A DNA stretch of 64,000 nt from Pseudomonas sp. ML2-2023-3 (GCF_037055275.1 NZ_CP146343.1:1832501-1896500), one strand, 5' to 3'; shown: positions 48,276 to 58,414, numbered from the stretch's first letter. Made by a program: numbers and translations. Notes: generated by a model from the letters alone, not told the origin.

Positions 48276-48380
48276 TTGTAGTCGCTGCCGCAGGCTGCGA
48301 TGGGCTGCGGCAGCGGCCCTTGGTAGATAAGGACTTGAAGATCTTTCAGATCTTATCGCAGCCTGCGGCAGCGACTACAA
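48276..48380. repeat. Inverted repeat of REP-like family 2
   Basis: TTGTAGTCGCTGCCGCAGGC and its complement bound a 105-base unit with an inner GGGCTGCGGCAGCGG copy. Related unit at 60192. It sits between trmO and the DUF1456 gene. It is a different sequence family from the GTGGGAGC elements. Confidence 0.85.
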
Positions 48381-48394
48381 AAGCGATAGTGTTT

Positions 48395-48856
48395 TCAGTC
48401 GCGAACGCGCAGGGTCAGGCCTTTCAGGAAGTTGCGCAGCAACTGGTCGCCACAGGTGCGGTAGTTGGTGTGGCCGAACTTGCGGAACAAGGCGCTCAGC
48501 TCAGGCTTGGATACCGGAAAACCAGCAGCCTTGAGGATGGCGTGCATGTCGTCTTCCTTGAGTTCGAAGGCCACGCGCAGTTTTTTCAGGATGATGTTGT
48601 TGGTCACCGGCAGCTCAACAGGCATCGGTGCACGGCTTTCGTCCTTGCCGCGCTTGAAGATCACCAGGCCATCAAGAAAGTGCGCCATCACGTCGTCAGG
48701 GCAACGAACAAAGCCTTCTTCTTCGTCTTTTTTCAGGTAGGTCAGTACGTCTTCCTTGGTGACTTCAAGACCACCAAGCTTGATGATTTCTACAACCTTG
48801 TTGTCGCTGATGTCGAGCATGTAGCGCACGCTACGCAGTACGTCGTTATGAATCAT
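48395..48856 (-). CDS. DUF1456 (YehS-like) protein
   Basis: 153 residues made of two DUF1456 repeats: MIHNDVLRSVRYMLDISDNK with an LGGLEVTKEDVLTYLKKDEE follow-up, and NNIILKKLRVAFELKEDDMH with KAAGFPVSKPELSALFRKFG. Function unknown. ATG at 48856 begins the first repeat; the longer frame upstream overlaps the terminal part of the next gene and is rejected. Confidence 0.9.
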   Translation of the reverse strand: MIHNDVLRSVRYMLDISDNKVVEIIKLGGLEVTKEDVLTYLKKDEEEGFVRCPDDVMAHFLDGLVIFKRGKDESRAPMPVELPVTNNIILKKLRVAFELKEDDMHAILKAAGFPVSKPELSALFRKFGHTNYRTCGDQLLRNFLKGLTLRVRD

Positions 48857-48927
48857 GTGGGTAATCCTGATATTCAGCAGTGAGCACCGCAGGCATTGCT
48901 GCGGTGTCGAAATGTTCGGTGTGGGGC

Positions 48928-49638
48928 TTAGAACTTTTCTTTGGCGCTCATGTAGCGCCATTGGCCAACGGGCAATTTACCCATCGACACGCCACCAATA
49001 CGGATCCGGCGGATAGAGATGACCGTCAGGCCGACGGCCTGGCAGAAGAGTGCAATGACCCCCGGCTGCGGATTTTTCATCGCAAAGCGCAGGCGGTTTT
49101 CACTCTGCCAGCTGGCCTTGACCGCAGGCAGCTCGCGACCCTTGTAGGTCATGCCATGATTGAGGCGGTTCAAACCGTGGGGTGCCATCTCGCCAGAGAC
49201 TTCAACCACGTACTCCTGCTCGATCTTGTTGGCATCGGCCGTAAGCTTGCGCACGATTTTCCAGTCTTGAGTAAACACCAGCAGGCCGCTGGCGTTGGCT
49301 TGCAGCTCGTTGCCAACGCTCAGGCGCAGGAAGTGGCCTTTTAGCGGGCGCTTGCCGAAACGGTGCTCCTCGCTCAGGGTTTCAGGGCCGATCAACGCCA
49401 GGGCGCTATCAGTGTCCAGGCCCGCCGGGGCGTTCAACAAAATGGTCACCGGTTCTGGCGCAGTAGCCTTGGCCTCTGGGTCCAGCTCGACTTTTTGGCT
49501 GTCGACCTTGAATTGCGGCTCGTCGATGACTTCGCCATCTACCGTGACCCAGCCACCTTCAATGAACAGTTCGGCCTCACGGCGGGAGCAGCCGACGAGT
49601 TCGATGAGGCGTTTGGAGAGACGTATCGGTTCAGACAT
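48928..49638 (-). CDS. RsuA/RluF-family pseudouridine synthase homologue lacking the catalytic Asp
   Basis: 236 residues. N-terminal S4 RNA-binding domain (LSKRLIELVGCSRREAELFI) and a TruA/RsuA-like catalytic domain. Where the family has GRLDxxTxGLL this protein has SVGNELQANASGLLVFTQD, so the catalytic Asp aligns with Gln113 and the preceding Arg with Glu. The codons (CTG CAA) are unambiguous. C-terminus IRRIRIGGVSMGKLPVGQWR is normal. It may be an RNA-binding protein without isomerase activity, or it may use another residue. Monocistronic, upstream of DUF1456 with a 71-base gap. Confidence 0.85.
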   Translation of the reverse strand: MSEPIRLSKRLIELVGCSRREAELFIEGGWVTVDGEVIDEPQFKVDSQKVELDPEAKATAPEPVTILLNAPAGLDTDSALALIGPETLSEEHRFGKRPLKGHFLRLSVGNELQANASGLLVFTQDWKIVRKLTADANKIEQEYVVEVSGEMAPHGLNRLNHGMTYKGRELPAVKASWQSENRLRFAMKNPQPGVIALFCQAVGLTVISIRRIRIGGVSMGKLPVGQWRYMSAKEKF

Positions 49639-49709
49639 GACAGGGGCCGTATAGGAATTGGGCGGCTATTGTACCCGCCTGGCGCCGGTTAAGCCCGGCA
49701 ACATTTGCC

Positions 49710-50174
49710 TTATGCACGTGCTGGGCGTTTATACCGCAGGTGCAGCAATGGATACGGTTGGCCCAGGCCGTCTTTTTCGCAGCGCCCGGTGACCTCAAAA
49801 CCTTGCTTGAGGTAGAAGCCAATGGCTTGCGGGTTCTGCTCGTTGACGTCGAGGCGCTCGGCATTCAGTTCGTTGATGGCGAACATCAGCAGGCACCTGC
49901 CTATGCCTTGGCCCCGGTAATCGGGGTGGATAAACAGCATTTCCACCTTGCCTCCCGCTACGCCCGCAAAGCCGGTTATGCGTTTGCTGACGGGATCCTT
50001 GCAGCAGATCAGCATCACGGCATCCAGGTATTGATCTTTGACCAGACCCCGTAACAGTTGGATATAGCTGTCAGGCAAAAAGTCGTGGGTAGCCCGTACC
50101 GATGCTTCCCACACGTCGGTCAGTTCATCGAAGTCTGTAAGGCGTGGCGTATGAATAACCCATTGTTGTTGCAT
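49710..50174 (-). CDS. GNAT-family N-acetyltransferase (YjaB-like)
   Basis: 154 residues. Acetyl-CoA-binding motif FIHPDYRGQGIGRCLLMFAI and downstream NPQAIGFYLKQGFEVTGR. Start ATG at 50174 preferred to a TTG directly before it. Substrate unknown. Confidence 0.88.
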   Translation of the reverse strand: MQQQWVIHTPRLTDFDELTDVWEASVRATHDFLPDSYIQLLRGLVKDQYLDAVMLICCKDPVSKRITGFAGVAGGKVEMLFIHPDYRGQGIGRCLLMFAINELNAERLDVNEQNPQAIGFYLKQGFEVTGRCEKDGLGQPYPLLHLRYKRPARA

Positions 50175-50225
50175 CAAGCGTGTCTCCTGACACAGGTTGG
50201 GATAGCGATGGATTAACGATAGTCG

Positions 50226-50263
50226 TAAAAAAAGCCCTGGCGCGAGTGCGGCAGGGCTTTTTG
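50226..50263 (-). terminator. Terminator of rimO
   Basis: AAAAAGCCCTGCCGC/GCGCCAGGGCTTTTTTT hairpin 16 bases after the rimO stop on the minus strand. Confidence 0.88.
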
Positions 50264-50278
50264 AGAGGCAGTTGCGGT

Positions 50279-51619
50279 TTAGATCACTTCAGCCCACAAG
50301 TCATACTCGTCGGCGTCGGTGACGCGACACATGATCTTGTCACCCGGCTTGATGTCTTTTTCGGTAGCAATAAACACGTTGCCGTCGATTTCCGGTGCGT
50401 CGAAGAAGCAGCGGCCAACAGCGCCTTGCTCATCAACTTCGTCGATCAGGACTTCGATTTCCTTGCCGATTTTCATCTGCAGGCGTGCGGCGCTGATGGC
50501 CTGTTGGTGGGCCATGAAGCGGTCCCAGCGATCCTGCTTGACGTCGTCCGGCACGATGGCCGCGTCCAGCAGGTTGGCGGGGGCGCCTTCTACTGGCGAG
50601 TACTGGAAGCAACCCACGCGATCCAGTTGCGCTTCGGTCAGCCAGTCGAGCAGGTACTGGAAGTCTTCTTCGGTTTCACCCGGGAAGCCGACGATGAAGG
50701 TCGAACGGATAATCAGGTCCGGACAGATCACGCGCCAGTTTTTGATGCGGGCCAGGGTCTTGTCTTCAAACGCAGGGCGTTTCATGGCCTTGAGCACTTT
50801 GGGGCTGGCGTGCTGGAACGGGATGTCCAGGTACGGCAGGATCTTGCCGGCGGCCATCAGCGGGATCAGTTCGTCAACGTGCGGGTACGGGTAAACGTAG
50901 TGCAGGCGGACCCACACACCCAGCGAGCTAAGCGCTTCGCAGAGTTCGGTCATGCGGGTCTTGACCGGGGCGCCGTTCCAGAAACCGGTACGGTACTTAA
51001 CATCAACGCCGTAGGCGCTGGTGTCCTGGGAAATCACCAGCAGTTCTTTTACGCCAGCCTTGACCAGGCGCTGGGCTTCGTCGAGGACGTCACCCACCGG
51101 ACGGCTGACCAGCTTGCCGCGCATCGACGGGATGATGCAGAAGCTGCAGCTGTGGTTGCAGCCTTCGGAAATCTTCAGGTAGGCGTAGTGACGCGGCGTC
51201 AGCTTGATGCCTTGAGGCGGCACCAGATCGATCAGCGGGTTGTGATCCTGGCGCGGTGGCACCACCTGGTGCACGGCGTTGACCACTTGCTCGTACTGCT
51301 GCGGGCCGGTCACGGCGAGCACGCTTGGGTGCACGTTGCGGATGTTGCCTTCTTCGACACCCATGCAGCCGGTCACGATGACCTTGCCGTTTTCCTTGAT
51401 GGCTTCACCGATCACTTCCAGGGATTCAGCTTTCGCGCTGTCGATGAAGCCGCAGGTGTTGACCACAACGACGTCAGCGTCCTGGTAGGTGGAGACGACG
51501 TCGTAGCCTTCCATACGCAGCTGCGTAAGGATGCGTTCGGAGTCGACCAGCGCTTTCGGGCAACCCAGGGAAACAAAGCCAACCTTCGGGTTGGCTGGCT
51601 TGGTGGTAACGGTGGACAT
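50279..51619 (-). CDS. rimO: Ribosomal protein S12 methylthiotransferase RimO
   Basis: 446 residues. N-terminal UPF0004 domain with cysteines in [21 protein letters not shown] and GCMGVEEG; radical SAM motif [18 protein letters not shown]-terminal TRAM domain. Methylthiolates an aspartate of ribosomal protein S12. [20 protein letters not shown] is the expected start. Confidence 0.96.
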   Translation of the reverse strand: MSTVTTKPANPKVGFVSLGCPKALVDSERILTQLRMEGYDVVSTYQDADVVVVNTCGFIDSAKAESLEVIGEAIKENGKVIVTGCMGVEEGNIRNVHPSVLAVTGPQQYEQVVNAVHQVVPPRQDHNPLIDLVPPQGIKLTPRHYAYLKISEGCNHSCSFCIIPSMRGKLVSRPVGDVLDEAQRLVKAGVKELLVISQDTSAYGVDVKYRTGFWNGAPVKTRMTELCEALSSLGVWVRLHYVYPYPHVDELIPLMAAGKILPYLDIPFQHASPKVLKAMKRPAFEDKTLARIKNWRVICPDLIIRSTFIVGFPGETEEDFQYLLDWLTEAQLDRVGCFQYSPVEGAPANLLDAAIVPDDVKQDRWDRFMAHQQAISAARLQMKIGKEIEVLIDEVDEQGAVGRCFFDAPEIDGNVFIATEKDIKPGDKIMCRVTDADEYDLWAEVI

Positions 51620-51961
51620 GGCGAACCTCGGTATGTAGTGACGTTACATGCCCGTAAAGGCTGCACGACGAACGGGCGCTTTGGGCCTGCTGGCGCTCTG
51701 TTGAAATTATCAACCAAGCGGTAACAGGCTCTTGTGCGCCTCTGATCAAAAAAAGTGCGCAATTTTAGCTATGGTCAACGTACTTGACCAGCGTTATACG
51801 GGGATTTACGACGAGTGCTGCGCTATGCTGCGCGCCGTCGCGAAAACAGGGTTTTCAATCACCCGAATTTCGTGGATCAGATTCGCAAAATCAGCGCATG
51901 CTGCTGATCAAATGTAGCGCAAACCATTAAGAAACGCGGTCCATGGTCGTAGGGGTGGTTG
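51620..51961. other. Divergent promoter region between rimO and kup
   Basis: About 340 bases. The only striking element is the perfect 19-base palindrome at 51772-51790. No small gene seen. Confidence 0.55.
51772..51790. promoter_or_regulatory. Perfect 19-base palindrome upstream of kup
   Basis: TGGTCAACGTACTTGACCA has 7-base perfect arms (TGGTCAA/TTGACCA) around CGTAC. It lies about 170 bases before kup and 153 before rimO. Candidate operator, cognate regulator unknown. Confidence 0.4.
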
Positions 51962-53863
51962 ATGGGGCAGGCAAGTAGTCAGGCGGCAGAAGACGGTCAC
52001 TCAAAGGCCAGGCCCATAGGGATGCTGGTTGCAGCGGTCGGCGTGGTGTACGGCGATATTGGTACCAGCCCCCTGTACACCCTCAAGGAGGTGTTTTCCG
52101 GCGGGTATGGAGTGCAAGTCAACCATGACGGTGTGTTCGGAATTCTGGCGTTGATTCTGTGGTCGCTGATCTGGGTGGTCTCGATCAAGTATGTGCTGTT
52201 CATTCTGCGGGCAGACAACGAAGGTGAGGGCGGCATCATGGCCCTGACCGCATTGGCGCGGCGTGCTGCTTCGCCCTATCCCAAGCTGCGTTCGGTGTTG
52301 GTGATCCTGGGGCTGATCGGTGCTTCGCTGTTTTACGGCGATAGCATGATTACTCCGGCGATCTCGGTATTGTCAGCGGTCGAAGGGCTTGAACTGGCGT
52401 TCAGCGGGCTGGAGCGCTGGGTCGTGCCGCTGGCCCTGATCGTGCTGGTGGCGCTGTTTTTGATCCAGCGCCGTGGCACAGCCACTCTGGGCAAGCTGTT
52501 CGGTCCGATCATGGTGCTGTGGTTCGTCGTGTTGGGCGGGCTCGGTATTCATGGCATCGCTCAACATCCTGAGGTGCTCAATGCGCTGAACCCCGTGTGG
52601 GGCGTGCGTTTCTTCGTCTCGCACCCCGGTATGGGCGTGGCCATTCTGGGCGCCGTGGTGCTGGCGTTGACCGGCGCTGAAGCGCTGTATGCCGACATGG
52701 GCCACTTTGGGCGCAAGCCGATAGCCCGGGCCTGGTTCATCCTGGTGTTGCCTGCGTTGGTGCTCAATTACTTCGGGCAGGGTGCTCTGCTTCTGGAAAA
52801 CCCCGAGGCTGCCCGTAACCCGTTCTATTTGCTGGCACCCGCCTGGGCGCTGATTCCTCTGGTAGGCCTGGCCACGCTGGCCACGGTGATTGCCTCCCAG
52901 GCAGTGATTTCCGGGGCCTTCTCCCTGACCCACCAGGCGATTCAGCTCGGTTATATCCCGCGCATGCATATCCAGCACACCTCCAGTGCCGAGCAGGGGC
53001 AGATTTACATCGGTGCGGTGAACTGGTCGCTGATGGTCGGGGTGATTTTGCTGGTACTGGGCTTTGAATCCTCGGGGGCCCTGGCGTCGGCCTACGGGGT
53101 GGCGGTGACCGGCACCATGTTGATCACCAGTATTCTGGTGTCGGCGGTGATGCTGTTGCTGTGGAAGTGGCCGCCGATTCTGGCAGTGCCTGTACTGATT
53201 GGCTTTCTGTTGGTGGACGGTCTGTTCTTTGCCGCCAACGTGCCAAAAATTGTGCAGGGCGGGGCCTTCCCGGTGCTGGCGGGGATTGTGCTGTTTATCC
53301 TGATGACCACTTGGCGTCGCGGCAAGCAACTGCTGGTGGATCGCCTTGACGAAAGTGCGCTGCCGTTACCGCTGTTTATCAGCAGTATCCGGGTGCAACC
53401 GCCGCATCGGGTTCAAGGGACTGCGGTGTTTCTGACGGCCCGTCCGGACGCGGTGCCCCATGCGCTGTTGCACAACCTGCTGCATAACCAGGTGCTGCAC
53501 GAGCAAGTGGTATTGCTGACGGTGGTCAACGAAGATTCGCCCCGGGTCCCTGCTTCGCGGCGTTTCGAGGTGGATTCGTATGGAGATGGCTTCTTTCGGG
53601 TGATCCTGCACTTTGGTTTCATGGACGAGCCGGATGTGCCTGAGGCGTTGAAGCTGTGCCATCTCGATGAGCTGGATTTCAGCCCTATGCGTACCACTTA
53701 CTTCCTTAGCCGGGAGACGGTGATTGCGTCCAAGCTGGTGGGTATGGCGCGTTGGCGAGAAGGGTTGTTCGCGTTCATGCTCAAGAACGCCAACAGCAAC
53801 TTGCGCTTCTTCAAGCTGCCACTTAACCGGGTTATCGAGCTGGGGACCCAGGTCGAGATGTAG
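51962..53863 (+). CDS. kup: Low-affinity K+:H+ symporter Kup
   Basis: 633 residues, twelve helices in the first 440 residues and a cytoplasmic C-terminal domain. Signature [19 protein letters not shown] near residue 28; later motifs [19 protein letters not shown] and [11 protein letters not shown]. Imports potassium in the inner membrane. ATG at 51962 follows GGGGTGG; the TTG just before it is in frame but less likely. Confidence 0.95.
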   Translation: MGQASSQAAEDGHSKARPIGMLVAAVGVVYGDIGTSPLYTLKEVFSGGYGVQVNHDGVFGILALILWSLIWVVSIKYVLFILRADNEGEGGIMALTALARRAASPYPKLRSVLVILGLIGASLFYGDSMITPAISVLSAVEGLELAFSGLERWVVPLALIVLVALFLIQRRGTATLGKLFGPIMVLWFVVLGGLGIHGIAQHPEVLNALNPVWGVRFFVSHPGMGVAILGAVVLALTGAEALYADMGHFGRKPIARAWFILVLPALVLNYFGQGALLLENPEAARNPFYLLAPAWALIPLVGLATLATVIASQAVISGAFSLTHQAIQLGYIPRMHIQHTSSAEQGQIYIGAVNWSLMVGVILLVLGFESSGALASAYGVAVTGTMLITSILVSAVMLLLWKWPPILAVPVLIGFLLVDGLFFAANVPKIVQGGAFPVLAGIVLFILMTTWRRGKQLLVDRLDESALPLPLFISSIRVQPPHRVQGTAVFLTARPDAVPHALLHNLLHNQVLHEQVVLLTVVNEDSPRVPASRRFEVDSYGDGFFRVILHFGFMDEPDVPEALKLCHLDELDFSPMRTTYFLSRETVIASKLVGMARWREGLFAFMLKNANSNLRFFKLPLNRVIELGTQVEM

Positions 53864-53882
53864 TCGCGTTCAGGTCGCCAAT

Positions 53883-53918
53883 AAAAAGCCCCGGCTCGTG
53901 AGAGTCGGGGCTTTTTTG
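53883..53918 (+). terminator. Terminator of kup
   Basis: AAAAAGCCCCGGCTC, loop GTGA, GAGTCGGGGCTTTTTT, 20 bases after the kup stop. It also faces the convergent acvB. Confidence 0.92.
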
Positions 53919-53937
53919 TGCAGGAGGGAGGCGTTTT

Positions 53938-54024
53938 TGTGGGAGCGGGCTTGCTCGCGATACAGGCGCCGCGGTTTGCCTGATAAACCGCAGCGCACCC
54001 ATCGCGAGCAAGCCCGCTCCCACA
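53938..54024. repeat. REP pair (BIME), family 1
   Basis: Inverted cores TGTGGGAGCGGGCTTGCTCG and complement around GCGGTTTGCC...ATAAACCGC, between the convergent kup and acvB genes. Confidence 0.95.
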
Positions 54025-54030
54025 GGTTGC

Positions 54031-55311
54031 TTACTCGGCAGTCGTCTGATGCTTCTTGATCAGGTCTACGAGGCGCTGGGCCAGGGCCGGGTAGTTTTCG
54101 TCGAAGTGGTGTCCGCCGGGCAGTTTCAGGCTTTCGCCTACGGCTGTCTTGGCGGTGCAGCCGCTTTCATCCACCTCTTCTGCGCCATAGATGCATACCA
54201 CTTTGCTGGCAGGCAGCTTGGACATTTCCTCGCCCGTATCGGCTTCAGCGCCGGCTTTGCCGAGCCAGCCATCGACATGGATCTCAAAGCTGCCACTGCG
54301 GGCAAATGCCAGGAGCATGATGGCGTCGACCCGCTTTTGCTCGGCTTCAGGCAAGCGATTGTAAGTGGCAGGCAAAACGTCAGCACCAAACGAGTAGCCC
54401 ACCAGTACAAAGCGCTGGGTGCCCCACTTCTGACGGTAATGCTGCATCAGTTCGGTCAGGTCGGTGGCGCTTTGCTCGGGTGTTTTGTGCTGCCAGTAGT
54501 AGCGCAGCATGTCGATGCCGACCACCGGGTAGCCGATCTTGGCCATTTCACCGGCCACATCGCGGTCCAGGTCTCGCCAGCCACCGTCACCGGACAGGAA
54601 CAGGGTTACGGTGCTGTTTTGCTGGCCTGCGGGCACTTCGACCACCGGCATGCTCAACCCGCCGTTTTCATCGCCTACCAGTATTTTGCGCAGTTCGTTG
54701 CTCAGTACCTGCGGGTAATGAATGTCGTAGTCGCTGATGCTGGTCTGAGCGTTTGGTTGATCACGTACGAACGCAGCGCTCGGGTCGTCAGGGTTGTCGT
54801 TCCAGGCCACCAGCCAGTTGCCGTGGGCAGCGGTTTTTGGAACGGGCAGGGCGCAGCCGGGCTCTTCAAGTTTGAAACCGACCGACACGGCCTGGGCCTT
54901 GTCATTGGTCTGCTCGGCCAGCCAGCGCCAAGCCAGGGTTGCACCCGGACCGATACCGCTGACCAGCGTCGCTGGGCCCTTGAGTTGTTGCAGTGCAGTT
55001 TGCAGGGCTTGCTGCTGCAGGGTGCAATCATCTTTGGGCAGAATCACCTGCACGACCTGTGCTTTGCCGCCACGGCTCAAGGCCACTAACTGCTTGTCAT
55101 TGAGCGCTTCTTCGGCGGGGGTGGCGATCACCACCCGGGCCAGGGCTTTCTGACCGGGAGTGACGTTGGTCAGGGTCGAGCCATCGGTTTGACTCAGGTG
55201 TTCAATTGTTGGCTCAGGCGCGGGGCGATTCCAGAACCAATAGCCGCCTGCAGCCAGTGCGACCAGAACTATCAAGGCAAGCAACAAAAACCGCCAGGAA
55301 CGATGTTTCAT
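54031..55311 (-). CDS. acvB: AcvB/VirJ-type periplasmic aminoacyl-phosphatidylglycerol hydrolase
   Basis: 426 residues with an N-terminal signal anchor ([20 protein letters not shown]). Two VirJ-like modules follow; the C-terminal one is an alpha/beta hydrolase with the nucleophile in VGYSFGADVLP and a conserved GHHFDENY. AcvB of Agrobacterium hydrolyses lysyl-phosphatidylglycerol and PA0919 of Pseudomonas aeruginosa hydrolyses the alanyl form. Its ATG overlaps the mprF stop (TAATG), so synthesis and removal are coupled. Confidence 0.88.
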   Translation of the reverse strand: MKHRSWRFLLLALIVLVALAAGGYWFWNRPAPEPTIEHLSQTDGSTLTNVTPGQKALARVVIATPAEEALNDKQLVALSRGGKAQVVQVILPKDDCTLQQQALQTALQQLKGPATLVSGIGPGATLAWRWLAEQTNDKAQAVSVGFKLEEPGCALPVPKTAAHGNWLVAWNDNPDDPSAAFVRDQPNAQTSISDYDIHYPQVLSNELRKILVGDENGGLSMPVVEVPAGQQNSTVTLFLSGDGGWRDLDRDVAGEMAKIGYPVVGIDMLRYYWQHKTPEQSATDLTELMQHYRQKWGTQRFVLVGYSFGADVLPATYNRLPEAEQKRVDAIMLLAFARSGSFEIHVDGWLGKAGAEADTGEEMSKLPASKVVCIYGAEEVDESGCTAKTAVGESLKLPGGHHFDENYPALAQRLVDLIKKHQTTAE

Positions 55312-57953
55312 TAACGTTTCACCAATCCAGTCAAGCCGCCTGCAATCAGGGCGGCGGTATCAGCCAGCGCTACCAGCGGATCAAGTCCGGCGGGCACGGC
55401 CATATAACGAGGTTCCCAGTCGGGCTGGAATTTATCTTTGAAGCGGCGCAAACCCTGGAAGTTGTACAGGTGCTCGCCGCGCTGGAACAGCATCGACCCC
55501 AGACGCTGGGTCAACGGTGCGCCGCGTCGGGGTTGCAGGCCGGACAGAGGTACCATTCCCAGGCTGAAACGTGCGTATCCATGCTTTTTATAATGCTGAA
55601 TCAAACCCACCATCATGAATTCCATGGTCAGTTTTGGCGCTTCGGGGTGTGAGCGCATCAGGTCGAGGCTCGACAGCTCATGGCTGTGGGTTTCAAGCAG
55701 GTTGGCGAAGGCTACCGGCTTGCCTTCAAAGCGAATAATTGCCACGCGAAAGTGCTTGATGTAGTCCTCGCTGAAGCGACCCAGGGAGAAGCCTTTTTCC
55801 CGTACGTTTTTGCCGGTAAGCCAGGCATCCGAAATGGCCTTGAGTTCATCCATCGGGGCCTCACCCGGTTCGTGGATTTCCAGTGACAGACCGTCACGGG
55901 TGCCACGGTTCCAGGTGTAGCGCAGGTCTTTCATCTCTTTGCCCTTGGCTTCGAGATCAAAGCGGTGCAAGTCGACCCGGGCTTCTTCTCCGAGCTTGAT
56001 CGCGGTCAGGCCAATGTCCATGTAAAACGGCAGGTTCTCGGCGCGGACCTGATAGAACACGGGGCGGGCGTGAAAGGTGTCGCACAGGTCGCGAAATTGC
56101 CAGATCAGCTCGGCACGCTGCTGGGGTGGTCCAATCGGGTCGTACAGCGCTACCAGGCTGCGCCCGCGGCGGGCGTACATCAGGAAGGCATTTTCATCCG
56201 GGTGGAACAGCAGGGCCTTGTCGCCGGTCAGGGCCAGGCCACCATCGGGCTGGTCGGAGGCCAGGATGATTTTCCCGGCTTTTTCCAGCTCTGCGGCATC
56301 GGGCAGGTGAATCACCGGGCGTGCGGTACGCAATAGCCAGGTCAGCGACACGATCACCAGCAGCACGGCTGCGCCCAGCAACGAGCGCAGGCCCCGTGGG
56401 GCGTCCGAGTCGAGGGTGAACTGCCACCACAGTTGATGGCTGTAAGGAACGTCCTGATAGGCGAACAGCAACAGCCAGATCGAGGCGCCCAGCACGCAGA
56501 CACTGGCCACCAGATACAGGGGTGAAAACGGCAACTCGGTCAGGCGGCTCGGACGGTAAAACGAGCGGCGGAACAGCCCCAGCAGGCTGGCGGTCAGGAC
56601 CAGGATAGTGGCTTCTTCCCAGTCAAAGCCTTTGAGCAGGGAAAGCACGGCGCCGACCAGCAGCAGAATCGTGGTCAGCATCCAGGCAGCGGACAGGCGC
56701 CGGCGCAGGCCTTGGGCAAGCAACAGACACAGCACGCCGATCAGGCTGGCGCCAAAGTGTGATGCGTCAATCAGGCGGTGCGGGATCAGAAAGCCGATGT
56801 GCTCAAGGCGTGTGTCAATTTCGGGAGTGGCCCCGGAAAACAGCAGCACCACGCCGGACATAAATACCAGGACCGCCAGAACCGGAGCGGCCAGGCCCGA
56901 GGCAACCCGCAGGCTTTGTCGGGTATGGATCAGGCGTTGGGCTTCGTTCAGCAACAGCAGCAGGCAGGCAATCAGCAGCGGCAGGATCACATAGATCATG
57001 CGGTACAGCAGCAGGGCAGCCGCCAGAGGTGCTGCGCCGAGTTTGTCGGCAAAGGCGGCCAGCAGGATGGCTTCGAAAACCCCGACACCGCCGGGCACGT
57101 GGCTGAGTACGCCAGCAGCCAGCGCCAACAGATACACCAGCATAAAGGCGCCAAAAGGTGGCGCTTCGGGTAGCAGCAAATACAGCACGGTGGCCGCTGC
57201 AGCGACGTCCAGGGCTGTAATGACTAATTGCAGGAAGGTCAGGCGCGGGCTTGGCAAGCGTAATGTGCGACGCCCGGCCTTTACCAGCAGGTTGTCCGGG
57301 ATCGGTTGCTCAGGAAGGCGGCGGCGATAGATGCCGAGTGCCAATAACCCGAACAGGGCCAGAACCGCGAAAGCAATTGCACCCAGTATATAAGCCGGGA
57401 TGTGCAGGGCGGCGGAGGCGGCGGGCAAGTTGCTCAACGTTGCCAGTGCTGCCAGTGGCGGCAAGGCACAGCCCAGTGACAGGCTGGCGAACAGCGTCAT
57501 GTGGGCGACTTCTGATGCGCCTACGCCATGACGTGCATACAGGCGATATCGCACGGAGCCGCCGGACAGCAGCGACAGGCCGATGGCATTGCCGATGGCA
57601 AAGGCGGTGAAGCCGCCCAATGCCAGGGTTTTAGGTGGCAGCTTGACCCCGGCATACCGGCTGGCGGACCACTCATACCCCAGCAGTATCACAAAGCCCA
57701 CGGCAGTCGCGGCCACTGCACCGAGGAGGGCGGGCTTGGGGACTTCCAGGATCGAGTCGTGCAGGGCGTACAGGTCAAGTTCGCTGAGCAGGTGGCGACA
57801 GGCAATCAGTGCTATCGCAAACAGCAACAAAGTGATTGCCAGACCAATGGGTTGGCGATACTTGCTCAGCAAATCCAGCCAGCGCAAACGAGTTGCGGCA
57901 ATCGGGTGGGCTGCTGTGACGGCTTCTTTAAGTTCTGGCGAATTATCGGGCAT
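55311..57953 (-). CDS. mprF: Bifunctional aminoacyl-phosphatidylglycerol synthase/flippase MprF
   Basis: 880 residues. The first 550 or so hold about 14 membrane helices (flippase domain, YDxRH-like region not obvious), then a cytosolic DUF2156 synthase domain with LRYTWNRGTRDGLSLEIHEP and FMMVGLIQHYKKHGYARFSL. Uses aminoacyl-tRNA to add lysine or alanine to phosphatidylglycerol, which raises resistance to cationic peptides and acid. ATG at 57953. First gene of mprF-acvB. Confidence 0.93.
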   Translation of the reverse strand: MPDNSPELKEAVTAAHPIAATRLRWLDLLSKYRQPIGLAITLLLFAIALIACRHLLSELDLYALHDSILEVPKPALLGAVAATAVGFVILLGYEWSASRYAGVKLPPKTLALGGFTAFAIGNAIGLSLLSGGSVRYRLYARHGVGASEVAHMTLFASLSLGCALPPLAALATLSNLPAASAALHIPAYILGAIAFAVLALFGLLALGIYRRRLPEQPIPDNLLVKAGRRTLRLPSPRLTFLQLVITALDVAAAATVLYLLLPEAPPFGAFMLVYLLALAAGVLSHVPGGVGVFEAILLAAFADKLGAAPLAAALLLYRMIYVILPLLIACLLLLLNEAQRLIHTRQSLRVASGLAAPVLAVLVFMSGVVLLFSGATPEIDTRLEHIGFLIPHRLIDASHFGASLIGVLCLLLAQGLRRRLSAAWMLTTILLLVGAVLSLLKGFDWEEATILVLTASLLGLFRRSFYRPSRLTELPFSPLYLVASVCVLGASIWLLLFAYQDVPYSHQLWWQFTLDSDAPRGLRSLLGAAVLLVIVSLTWLLRTARPVIHLPDAAELEKAGKIILASDQPDGGLALTGDKALLFHPDENAFLMYARRGRSLVALYDPIGPPQQRAELIWQFRDLCDTFHARPVFYQVRAENLPFYMDIGLTAIKLGEEARVDLHRFDLEAKGKEMKDLRYTWNRGTRDGLSLEIHEPGEAPMDELKAISDAWLTGKNVREKGFSLGRFSEDYIKHFRVAIIRFEGKPVAFANLLETHSHELSSLDLMRSHPEAPKLTMEFMMVGLIQHYKKHGYARFSLGMVPLSGLQPRRGAPLTQRLGSMLFQRGEHLYNFQGLRRFKDKFQPDWEPRYMAVPAGLDPLVALADTAALIAGGLTGLVKR

Positions 57954-58173
57954 CAATCACCTCGTGGATCGTGCGCGATAGGATGGAGGCATAGGCTCAA
58001 GTTACCAATCCTTTTGGTGAAAATATTTCTAAATATGTTTGGCTGTTTGCCTGAGGTTCAGGTTTGGCCTGTACAAAAAGGGTAATTATTGCCGGACAGC
58101 ATAGACGACGGGACTTTCAGGAATATGACGTTGAGCGTCAATAACCGTTTTCCCCATACTTTTCGAGCGCGCA

Positions 58174-58207
58174 CAAAAAAGGCCACTCTTTCGAGTAGCC
58201 TTTTTTG
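58174..58207 (-). terminator. Terminator of tRNA-fMet copy 3 (most downstream)
   Basis: AAAAAAGGCTACTC, loop GAAA, GAGTGGCCTTTTTT on the minus strand. Same sequence after each of the three tRNA genes. Confidence 0.92.
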
Positions 58208-58212
58208 ATGTT

Positions 58213-58289
<77 letters not shown>

Positions 58290-58414
58290 TCTGTGTGGGC
58301 GCATTCTACAGAGGATCGTGCGGGTGTCAACCTTAAATGTCGTAAGCGGTTGAAATACCCGGTTTTAATTCCTCCGGCTCGTGACGTGCAGAAGGCGGGT
58401 AAAACACCCGGGCA

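Noticed and set aside
50180..51724. 514-residue plus-strand frame opposite rimO
   Set aside because: Shadow of rimO with no recognisable domain.
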